Below are positions 56,701 to 64,000 of a stretch of 64,000 bases of DNA, piece after piece. The DNA is taken from positions 1 to 64,000 of the forward strand of contig NZ_JAERPS020000002.1 of NCBI RefSeq assembly GCF_016918075.2. Direction: 5' to 3'. The notes under the pieces were generated by a model. The model made no database searches. It was given only the letters and a program-made list of their open reading frames with translations, and was not told the DNA's origin. The DNA is from Rheinheimera maricola (GTDB lineage: Bacteria > Pseudomonadota > Gammaproteobacteria > Enterobacterales > Alteromonadaceae). Every line of letters starts with the position of its first letter. Position 1 is the stretch's first letter. A program made the position numbers and the translations under genes.

Positions 56701-58851
56701 CTATGGCAGCGTTAAAGCTGCTATGTCAAAGTCTCCACGCACAGACTCTAAAACAAAAATACGTTTTTCATCTGCTGAAACAGAAAATTGGCTGTGAGTT
56801 AATGTTTGATTTTCCACCACATCGACTATTTTGTTAGATTGAACGTCATAAAATTTCAGTCGATAATAAATGTCGTCAAGCAAATAAGTAAAATAAAGGC
56901 CTGATGACTTAATCTGAAACTTTAGCCACAGTTGATTATCTGGAAACGAAATGGGTACTTCTTGTAAAATATCTGAGTCCTGGAACTTTACATAAAACTT
57001 TTTACTGACTGCATCACGCCAAAAGCTGTACTTACCATCGTAACTCTCTAAATAAAGCTCTCGATCAAAAGCATAAGGCTCTGCGTCAATTTTTTTTGTC
57101 GCGACATTATAACGTGCAATTTGCCAACGACCATTTATCGATTCAGCGTAATAAACATACTCTCCAGTGCTACCCCATGCAGGGGCTGTAACCGTCTGAT
57201 TATCGCTGTGCGGCACCCGGGTTAGCTCGCCAGTGTCAGACAATAACCAAAGTTCATTTTGCAGTTGTAGTATTATATCCTTACCATTAGGTGCAAAATC
57301 CAAACTACGTATTCGCTCGTTTTTTTCAAAGAACGTAAGTTGACGTTGCACACCATTTTCTGAGAACAGCCAAACTTGAGGCAGGCCGGATCTTCGAGAA
57401 ACAACTGCAGTCGGTCCACCTTCAATAGGATTTGCAGCAGCATAACTCTCATTTCTATTTGAACTAAAAACTACCTGATTCAAATTCTCGGATGATATTA
57501 ATGCATTTGATATTTCTTTAATGTTAGTGTGAGCAAAATTTCCAACCGTCGCGTAAAGACGACCGTTTTGTAGTGTCTGGACCTCACCTGTGCCAAAGTC
57601 GGTGTATGCCACAACCGAGGAAACGCCTGTAGCAATTTCAACGCGACTGATAACCGTTGGCGAAGATGGATAAATTACGTACATATCATCTGCAGACCAC
57701 CCCACATTACCCGGTAAAGTGCCAATAGCATTCACCAGCAATGTTAACTCCCTGTTGGCTAAGTTTAACAGCCAAAGCTGTGCATGGTTCCCAGTTCCTC
57801 TAATAAAAACAATCTTATCGCCCCTAAATGAAAATCTGGCAGCGTAATCACCAAAGCTGCTTGGTGGCGGCGTAGTTAATTGGTCTGCCGCACCACCTTG
57901 CACTGGTTTCATTAATAGTACTATTTGCTTATTGGCGCCGATTGTAGAATAAATTACATACTTTGAATCGGGTGACCAAGCTAATCTTGATGATGGAGAT
58001 TTGTCTGTACAAGGAGTTAACTCGGTATCATTTTCAGTGGAAAAGTTAACATTATCAAACTGCACTAACCGAATGCTGCAGCGCCCATCGGGGTAGTAAC
58101 GGTGATAAGCGATTTGTTTACCATCCGGGCTAAATGCCGCCCCGAAACTGCTGTACGAACTTTCTGTCAACTGATGTCGTCTGTGCTCTTGTAAATCTTC
58201 GAGCATTAACACAGTGACATTCTCGTTGTCCGGACTAGCGTAGCTGTATAACAGGTATCGTTCATCCTCAGACACATTGTGGTAAAACTCCAACCCGTCT
58301 AACGAGGTAACAGGCTGATAACGTAGCAGTGGGATCGTTTGTGCAGTTTCGTTACTTGTGTTTTCCGGCCAAAACACCCAACTTAGCGAGGCTGAAGCGA
58401 TTAAGAGCAAGCCTATTGTTAGCCACAATAAGTAGTTATTTTTACGCCGAATGGCCGTTGGTTCATCGTCTGTAAAATCATCTTGCTCATTGTCATCTGC
58501 AGGTGCCAACACTTTAATCGGTGCAATAAAGCGATAGCCCCGTTTAGGAATGGTCTCAATATAGCTTGGTTCGCGGGTGTCATCACCCAGGGCCACCCGT
58601 AGTACCCGAATAACGCGCGTTACCCTGCCGTCTGATACATCACGAATACCCCAAACATCCAACAACAATTCGTCTTTGGTAACCAGCTTGCCAGCATGGA
58701 CAATAAAATAGTTCACAACCTTTTGCGAAAGGTTGTCCAGATCAGCCGTCAACACTATTTTCCCTGCAGCATCAAACTGCACCAGTTTGTCTTGCTCAGG
58801 TAAATAATGCCAGTCACCAACCTGTAATGGGCTGTCGGGTTTCATAGCCAT
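56701..58851 (-). CDS. ToxR/CadC-like membrane regulator with TolB-like propeller, second copy
   Basis: The N-terminal winged-helix domain (about residues 10-112, ending SYIETIPKRGYRFIAPI) is followed by an acidic linker, a membrane helix near 139-161 and a C-terminal domain with repeated PD40/TolB-like blades such as AAFSPDGKQIAY, LAWSPDSKYVIY and AGWSADDMYVIY-type motifs. I use the ATG at 58851; a TTG at 58863 and an ATG at 58845 are alternatives and none has a strong ribosome site. It starts 18 bp after mrcB in the same direction. Its base composition is more A+T-rich than mrcB. Confidence 0.82.
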   Translation of the reverse strand: MAMKPDSPLQVGDWHYLPEQDKLVQFDAAGKIVLTADLDNLSQKVVNYFIVHAGKLVTKDELLLDVWGIRDVSDGRVTRVIRVLRVALGDDTREPSYIETIPKRGYRFIAPIKVLAPADDNEQDDFTDDEPTAIRRKNNYLLWLTIGLLLIASASLSWVFWPENTSNETAQTIPLLRYQPVTSLDGLEFYHNVSEDERYLLYSYASPDNENVTVLMLEDLQEHRRHQLTESSYSSFGAAFSPDGKQIAYHRYYPDGRCSIRLVQFDNVNFSTENDTELTPCTDKSPSSRLAWSPDSKYVIYSTIGANKQIVLLMKPVQGGAADQLTTPPPSSFGDYAARFSFRGDKIVFIRGTGNHAQLWLLNLANRELTLLVNAIGTLPGNVGWSADDMYVIYPSSPTVISRVEIATGVSSVVAYTDFGTGEVQTLQNGRLYATVGNFAHTNIKEISNALISSENLNQVVFSSNRNESYAAANPIEGGPTAVVSRRSGLPQVWLFSENGVQRQLTFFEKNERIRSLDFAPNGKDIILQLQNELWLLSDTGELTRVPHSDNQTVTAPAWGSTGEYVYYAESINGRWQIARYNVATKKIDAEPYAFDRELYLESYDGKYSFWRDAVSKKFYVKFQDSDILQEVPISFPDNQLWLKFQIKSSGLYFTYLLDDIYYRLKFYDVQSNKIVDVVENQTLTHSQFSVSADEKRIFVLESVRGDFDIAALTLP

Positions 58852-58869
58852 AGGATCAGACAATCGCTG

Positions 58870-61143
58870 TTATTCTTCTGTACATTCGGACATTACTGGC
58901 ATTTCAACTGAAATCGCTGGTAATAACAATACGTTAAGGCAATTTTCTGCTTGCGGATAACCCGTGTTAATTGAGAACGCTTGTAAAGATACCTGTTCAG
59001 GCATCGGTTTAACGATGGAATCAACCCCTTGCAGGCGATGATAACGACTAAAAACATTAAGCGCGCCGGTTGACCCGGTCAGGCCAATAGCTTTGTTGTC
59101 ATCTCGTCCCAGCCAAATTGTGCTGACAGTATCTTGGTCGAATCCACTAAACCAGCTATCACGATAGTCGCTTGACGTACCCGTTTTACCCGCAATAATT
59201 ACGCCCGGAAATGCCGTTTGTAATTGTTTTGCGGTGCCCGTTTTTGCAGCTTGTATTAGAGCATGCTGCAACAAATACACTTCTTGTTCATGGTAGCGGC
59301 GGGTCAATTGATGTTGACGTAAATATAGTGGGTGACCATTGTTGTCGGTTACGGCCTGCAATGTACTAAGCTGCTGATGTAAGCCATTATTTGCGATTGT
59401 CTGATAAAGCTGTGATACCTCAAGTGGGCTAAGCTCAACCGCACCCAATAACGCGGCTGGGTGCAATTTTACATTGCGCACTAGCCCCAGTTTGCGCAAA
59501 CCTTCATTAATAGCCGGTAAACCCAGCTGTAAACCTAAGCGGACTGTTGGCACATTCAAAGAATTTGCCAAGGCATCTAATAACGTCACTTGACCACGGT
59601 GCTGCTTATCGAAATTTTGCGGTTGCCAGTCCTGATCATTGCTGCGCAGCCGAATGGGTTCGTCTTGTAGCAAAGTGGCCAGAGTATATCGCCCACGCTG
59701 CGCCAGGGCTTCGAGGTAAATAACCGGCTTTATAATGCTACCAATTTGCCGCCGGGCATCAATTGCGCGATTAAACCCACCCTGGACCGCATCTTTACTG
59801 CCAAGCATGGCAATTATTTCAGCCTGTTTATAATTGGCTAACACTACAGCGGCTTGCAAGTCCGGATCAAGCGCCGCCAATTGCTGTGCTACAGCCAGCT
59901 CAACGGCACGCTGAGCCTGTGTATCAAGATGGGTAAAAACTTTGATGCCCTGATCTTGATGTTTGGCATCGATGCTGAGCAGACGTAGTTCTTTTTTCAC
60001 CGCATCAATGTAAGCCGCATAACCGGCATTCAGATATTTGCCACGCGGGATCACGGCTAATGGTTGCGTTACTGCCTGTTCATATTGCTGCCGATCGAGC
60101 AGGTGTTGCTCAAACATCAGCCGCAAGACTAAATCCCGGCGTTGCTGCGCCCGCTCCGGGTAACGGCGCGGGTCAAAATACGAAGGACCTTTTAAAATCC
60201 CAATTAGCAGAGCGTAGTCGGCAGGTTGTAGTTCAGTTAGTGGCTTGCCGAAGTAGAATCGGCTACCCAAGCCCACACCATGCACAGCATTGGCATAATT
60301 TTGCCCGACAAAAACTTCATTAAGATATGCTTCGAGAATTTGATCTTTGTTGAAACGATAATCCAGCACCAGTGCAATCAGTGCTTCGTTTGCTTTGCGC
60401 CATAACGTGCGGTCGCTGCTGAGAAACATATTCTTTGCCAGCTGCTGTGTTAAAGTCGAGCCGCCCTGCACAGTTCTGCCGGCGACCAGGTTCACCCAAA
60501 ACGCCCGTATTACTGATAGCGGTGATACGCCATGATGGTGATAGAAATCGCGGTCTTCCACCAATAGCAGAGTATCTTTAAACAGTTCAGGTACTTGCTG
60601 CAATTGCACCAGTTCGCGATCTTCCTGCTGCGCTGCCACCAAATGTTCTATTAGTTGCGGCTCTAGCCTGGCAAAATTTACCGCTTCTTTTTGCTGGCGT
60701 TGCATTATTCGGTTTATACCGCCGCGGTTAAACTCAACGCTAAACAACATGGCTGCCTCATAGCCATCAATGTAGGTAAAAGGGCGGCGATAAATGCTGA
60801 CATGATTGCGAGAAACACTGTACTGCCCCGGCGCATCCAGTTTAGCATTGCGCTGATACTGCAAGTTATCTAATTGCACAATAAGCTGTTGCTGTGTCAA
60901 CGCTTTACCAGGTAGTAATTCCATGCTTCTGGCGTATATTTGCGCGGGTACCTGCCATTTCTGGCCAGCAAATTTTTTACTGATTTTACTATCCAGATAC
61001 ACCAGATAAAACACCAGCACCAACACCAACACTAGTGTCAGTTTTAACAGTAATATGCTGATACGTTTTAACCAGTGACGTAACACGTACGGTGCGGCCT
61101 TTGCGGTATTTCGCCCTTTACTTTGAGATGATTTTTGGCTCAT
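58870..61143 (-). CDS. mrcB: Penicillin-binding protein 1B
   Basis: This is a bifunctional peptidoglycan synthase. One N-terminal membrane helix (about 28-50) is followed by a UB2H-like region, the GT51 glycosyltransferase domain with VEDRDFYHHHGVS and GGSTLTQQLAKNMFL, and the transpeptidase domain with SxxK (GSIIKPVIY), SxN (SLNVPTVR) and KTGTSSDYRDSWF. The length of 757 aa and the hrpB-mrcB order fit PBP1B rather than PBP1A. The ATG overlaps the hrpB stop by 4 bp. Confidence 0.95.
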   Translation of the reverse strand: MSQKSSQSKGRNTAKAAPYVLRHWLKRISILLLKLTLVLVLVLVFYLVYLDSKISKKFAGQKWQVPAQIYARSMELLPGKALTQQQLIVQLDNLQYQRNAKLDAPGQYSVSRNHVSIYRRPFTYIDGYEAAMLFSVEFNRGGINRIMQRQQKEAVNFARLEPQLIEHLVAAQQEDRELVQLQQVPELFKDTLLLVEDRDFYHHHGVSPLSVIRAFWVNLVAGRTVQGGSTLTQQLAKNMFLSSDRTLWRKANEALIALVLDYRFNKDQILEAYLNEVFVGQNYANAVHGVGLGSRFYFGKPLTELQPADYALLIGILKGPSYFDPRRYPERAQQRRDLVLRLMFEQHLLDRQQYEQAVTQPLAVIPRGKYLNAGYAAYIDAVKKELRLLSIDAKHQDQGIKVFTHLDTQAQRAVELAVAQQLAALDPDLQAAVVLANYKQAEIIAMLGSKDAVQGGFNRAIDARRQIGSIIKPVIYLEALAQRGRYTLATLLQDEPIRLRSNDQDWQPQNFDKQHRGQVTLLDALANSLNVPTVRLGLQLGLPAINEGLRKLGLVRNVKLHPAALLGAVELSPLEVSQLYQTIANNGLHQQLSTLQAVTDNNGHPLYLRQHQLTRRYHEQEVYLLQHALIQAAKTGTAKQLQTAFPGVIIAGKTGTSSDYRDSWFSGFDQDTVSTIWLGRDDNKAIGLTGSTGALNVFSRYHRLQGVDSIVKPMPEQVSLQAFSINTGYPQAENCLNVLLLPAISVEMPVMSECTEE

Positions 61144-63596
61144 TTAAGCATCGCCCTTTTTGTTTTTGTTGTTGGCATCGCTTGTGCCGGATCTTCCGGC
61201 CAGTAGTGCTTAGGGTAACGCCCGCGCATTTCTTTTCGTGCCTCTTGCCAGGCATTTTGCCAAAAACTGGCCAAATTCTGGGTAACTTGCAGTGGCTGGC
61301 GTGATGGTGACAACAGCTCCACGGTAATATTGAGTTGGCCTTGCAAAACCGCAGGGGAACTCATCTGGCCATACATTTCCTGAACCCGCACTGAAAGCCT
61401 CGGCCCACCCTCGGCACAGTAATCAATGCTAATACGTGATCCGGTTGGCACTTGCCAGTGCGTCGGCAACAGCTGGTTTAATAGCTGTTGCTGCGGGTAA
61501 CTTAAACATGCCAGCAATGCATCATACAGCGGTATTTGTGACAAAGCCGCACTTTTGCTCAGCGGTGCCAGGTAAGCACCCAGCCACTGCGGCAGGTTGT
61601 TTAACAAGGCATCGTCAGAGAAATCTGGCCAGCCCACCTCAGGCTGATACTGCTGTAGCAGCGTCACTCTGGCGCGTAACTGCAAGGCTGCGTCACTCCA
61701 GTTAAGACAACTTAAACCTTTGCTACGGATATAGCTTTGCCAAGCCTGCTGCTTCTGCTCAGCCGTCAGCTGCAATGCCGCAGGTTTAGCCTGCAACAGA
61801 CATTGGCCGAAGTTAAGCTGCTGTTCGGTATAAAAACGGCCGCTTTTCTCATCCCAAATAGTATACGTTTGCCAGCCTAGTTCAGCTTGCCAGTCGGCAG
61901 TAATGGCATCAGTCGCAATGCTCAGCGCATGGTAAATACGGTTTTCACGACCAAATTGCTGCATATGCAACACCACCAGCCAGTCTTGCCCGGTTAAACT
62001 GTGATTATCTTGCAGCGCAGCGCCAATACCGTTAGCTAATTGATAGCCCTGACCACGGCGTTTAGCCAACCGGTCGGGAAACGCCCGCAATGCCAGTATT
62101 GCCGTCAGCTCCAACGGTAACTGCTCTGTTAGTTGACAACCCAGCAAACGGGCAAAGCTTTGCGCCTGCAGCCACTGCGGTGGCAGCGTCTGCTTTACAC
62201 GCCCCAACAGAGAGTAAATATCGCCCTGTAGTGCCCTTGTATCCTCCAGCAGTGCTGCCAACACACACGCCAGTGCCTGCGCATGCCGGTTGCCTTGCTG
62301 CTCCAATGTTTGCGCATGCAGCAACATAGCCGCCAATCGCGGCTCAGTACCCAGCTTATGCGCCTGGCGACCGGCTTTGGTAATAACACCTTTACTATCA
62401 ATAAAACCTAGTTGTTGCAGCAACTGCTCTGCTACCGCTAAAGACCCAGCCGGTGGCGCTGTAAGCCAGCTTAAGTCGTCCACCTGACAGCCCCAGGCAG
62501 CAACTTCAAGCCGTAGCGCGGTTAAATCGCTGATTTCAATCTCCGGCGCTTCAAACCGGGCCCGGCGCTGCCATTTTTCTGCGGTATCCAGCCGGTAGCA
62601 GTGGCCCGGCGACAAACGCCCGGCACGACCGGCGCGTTGAATAGCCGATGCCTGGCTTATGGCGGCGGTCTCGAGCACGCTTAAGCCCTGGCGCGGATTA
62701 AACCGGCTCTGTCGGCACAGGCCGCTGTCTATCACCACACTGATGCCGTCTATTGTTAAGCTGGTTTCAGCCAGATTGGTCGACAATACCACTTTACGCA
62801 TACCTGCAGGGGGTGGCGCAATAGCCGCTTGTTGCTGCACCAGTGTCAGGCTGCCGAGCAAGCGATGCAGTTGCACATCAGGCGCTACACCTTGTTGCTG
62901 CAGTAGCTGTGCAGTTTGGTTAATTTCGGCCTGGCCGGGTAAAAACACCAGAATATTTCCCTGATGCTTGCTCAGGGCCTGCTGTACCAGGGCGGCCATT
63001 TGTACTGCCAATGGCTGGCTGCCGGGCAAAGCGTACTCTACCGTTACCGGGTAACTACGCCCCTCGCTGCTGACCACCGGCGCCGCAAGTTTATCGGCCA
63101 GATGGGCCATATCCAGAGTGGCGGACATAATTAACAGTTGCAGCTGAGGCCGTAACTGCTGCACTTCCAGACATAGTGCCAATGCTAAATCAGCATGCAG
63201 TGAGCGCTCATGAAATTCATCAAACAACAGCAAGTCAACACTGTTAAGTTCGGGGTCTTGTTGCAGTTTGCGGGTGAGTACGCCTTCAGTAACAATAAGC
63301 AAACGCGTCTTGCTGCTGTGCTTTTGTTCCTGACGAATTTGGTAACCGACGGTGTCGCCTACGGCCTCACCTAATTGTGCAGCCAGATATGCTGCTATAC
63401 TTTTCGCCGCCAAACGGCGCGGTTCCAGCATTAGCAGTTTTTTACCGGCAAAATCGGCATGTTGTAATAAGTACAGCGGTAGATAAGTCGATTTGCCGGC
63501 ACCGGGTGGCGCCGACAAAATCACTTTATTGTGTTGCTGTAACAATGCCAGCAACTGCGGAAAAATATCTGCGACAGGTAACACTAGGTAAACCAA
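61140..63596 (-). CDS. hrpB: ATP-dependent helicase HrpB
   Basis: HrpB is a DEAH-box-type RNA helicase of uncertain physiological role. Walker A is SAPPGAGKSTYLPL, Walker B is LLLFDEFHERSLHADLALALC, then SAT, and motif VI is QRAGRAGRLSPG; the C-terminal HrpB-specific region ends near ILPKHYWPEDPAQA-type sequence. It is 818 aa. No ATG fits the start; TTG at 63596 or GTG at 63584 are the options. It is coupled to mrcB by a 4-bp overlap. Confidence 0.93.
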   Translation of the reverse strand: MVYLVLPVADIFPQLLALLQQHNKVILSAPPGAGKSTYLPLYLLQHADFAGKKLLMLEPRRLAAKSIAAYLAAQLGEAVGDTVGYQIRQEQKHSSKTRLLIVTEGVLTRKLQQDPELNSVDLLLFDEFHERSLHADLALALCLEVQQLRPQLQLLIMSATLDMAHLADKLAAPVVSSEGRSYPVTVEYALPGSQPLAVQMAALVQQALSKHQGNILVFLPGQAEINQTAQLLQQQGVAPDVQLHRLLGSLTLVQQQAAIAPPPAGMRKVVLSTNLAETSLTIDGISVVIDSGLCRQSRFNPRQGLSVLETAAISQASAIQRAGRAGRLSPGHCYRLDTAEKWQRRARFEAPEIEISDLTALRLEVAAWGCQVDDLSWLTAPPAGSLAVAEQLLQQLGFIDSKGVITKAGRQAHKLGTEPRLAAMLLHAQTLEQQGNRHAQALACVLAALLEDTRALQGDIYSLLGRVKQTLPPQWLQAQSFARLLGCQLTEQLPLELTAILALRAFPDRLAKRRGQGYQLANGIGAALQDNHSLTGQDWLVVLHMQQFGRENRIYHALSIATDAITADWQAELGWQTYTIWDEKSGRFYTEQQLNFGQCLLQAKPAALQLTAEQKQQAWQSYIRSKGLSCLNWSDAALQLRARVTLLQQYQPEVGWPDFSDDALLNNLPQWLGAYLAPLSKSAALSQIPLYDALLACLSYPQQQLLNQLLPTHWQVPTGSRISIDYCAEGGPRLSVRVQEMYGQMSSPAVLQGQLNITVELLSPSRQPLQVTQNLASFWQNAWQEARKEMRGRYPKHYWPEDPAQAMPTTKTKRAMLK

Positions 63597-63660
63597 TAAT
63601 AACGGTTAATGAGCGCCAGTTTACCTTGTTTCCGGCTGCCGCCCCAACCTTGTTTGCTGC

Positions 63661-64000
63661 TTAGGCTTCGCCTAGCAGGGCGGCGCTGATAGTACGAATG
63701 CCCTGGCCGGTAGCACCGGCGGCCCAATAAGCATTGTTGCTGTTGTTAAATGCTGCTGCCAAATCAAAATGCAACCAACCTTTACCTGCGTTTGGCACAA
63801 AGCGGCTTAAAAAGCCGGCGGCATTACTGGCACCGCCGGCACCACCGCCTTTTACCGGCCTGCTATTGGCGGTATCGGCGTATGCTGACGGGCATTGCTG
63901 CTGATGCCACAGCTCCAGTGGCAACTGCCAGGTCGGTTCCTGTGCTTGCTCTGCGTAAGCCAGCGCCTTTTGTGCCAACACTTTGTCCAATGCAAACAAC
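63661..64000 (-). CDS. pepB: Aminopeptidase PepB, C-terminal part (runs off window)
   Basis: These 112 residues are the end of an M17 leucyl aminopeptidase. FALDKVLAQKALAYAEQ, GGASNAAGFLSRFV, GWLHFDLAAAF and WAAGATGQGIRTI match the C-terminal half of the catalytic domain of PepB-type enzymes, which release N-terminal residues from peptides. The start and the metal-binding residues lie beyond base 64000. PepB rather than PepA is suggested by the AAGATGQGIRTI ending. Confidence 0.8.
   Translation of the reverse strand, partial: LFALDKVLAQKALAYAEQAQEPTWQLPLELWHQQQCPSAYADTANSRPVKGGGAGGASNAAGFLSRFVPNAGKGWLHFDLAAAFNNSNNAYWAAGATGQGIRTISAALLGEA

Overview
The window looks like chromosomal DNA of a marine or aquatic gammaproteobacterium of the Alteromonadales/Chromatiaceae type (Rheinheimera, Alishewanella or Arsukibacterium-like). 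This is inferred from gene content and protein similarity recalled from memory, not from a search. Markers are a complete Na+-translocating NQR operon with ApbE and NqrM, FabV enoyl-ACP reductase, RdgC, a DUF3545 protein, the tal-pgi pair, thrLABC with attenuator, inosine-guanosine kinase and PepB. Nearly all of it is ordinary core genome: dense, mostly intact, with short intergenic gaps and many 1-20 bp gene overlaps. I saw no tRNA, rRNA, insertion sequence or CRISPR array.

Layout. 1-886: the only clearly mobile part, an integron-type gene cassette (172-aa protein, possibly PD-(D/E)XK nuclease-like) between a truncated attC site at the window edge and a degenerate attC-like site, followed by gene-free DNA next to the lysS terminator. 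930-7130 (minus): lysS, prfB with its programmed +1 frameshift, recJ, dsbC, xerD. 7277-14495: fldB, ycaQ/alkX, trmN6, srmB, ldcA, a 98-bp nested palindrome, gsk, yaaA. 14524-19267: a receiver-TPR protein, tal-pgi, a DUF3545 gene and a bidirectional terminator. 19277-24904 (minus): the threonine operon with leader peptide and attenuator, and ung as its last gene. 24926-33308: a signalling region holding a CheY-like regulator, a CheC-like phosphatase and a diguanylate cyclase in one operon, a divergent histidine kinase, rdgC, an HDOD protein and a large hybrid kinase. 33393-41696 (minus): a metallo-beta-lactamase-fold hydrolase, then the nqrABCDEF-apbE-nqrM operon with promoter and terminator. 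41821-49479: fabV, bolA, an alkB-like gene, rlmG-yajG-cyclophilin-small protein, ampG, a small XRE regulator, an unlisted 57-aa membrane protein and erpA. 49633-54225: a CLC channel overlapping hemJ, then pyrB and hemL. 54222-58851 (minus): two membrane-anchored ToxR/CadC-like regulators with a 74-aa secreted protein between them. 58870-64000 (minus): mrcB, hrpB and the 3' end of pepB.

The genes work together mainly as housekeeping: translation (lysS, prfB, trmN6, rlmG), DNA repair and recombination (recJ, xerD, ung, rdgC, ycaQ), periplasmic folding (dsbC, cyclophilin), sodium bioenergetics (nqr), haem precursors (hemL, hemJ), threonine and pyrimidine synthesis, and cell wall synthesis and recycling (mrcB, ldcA, ampG). 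The parts most likely to hide new biology are the left-edge cassette, the CheY-CheC-GGDEF operon with its divergent kinase, the regulator/secreted-protein/regulator cluster at 54-59 kb, and RNA-level elements upstream of 46663 and of pyrB.
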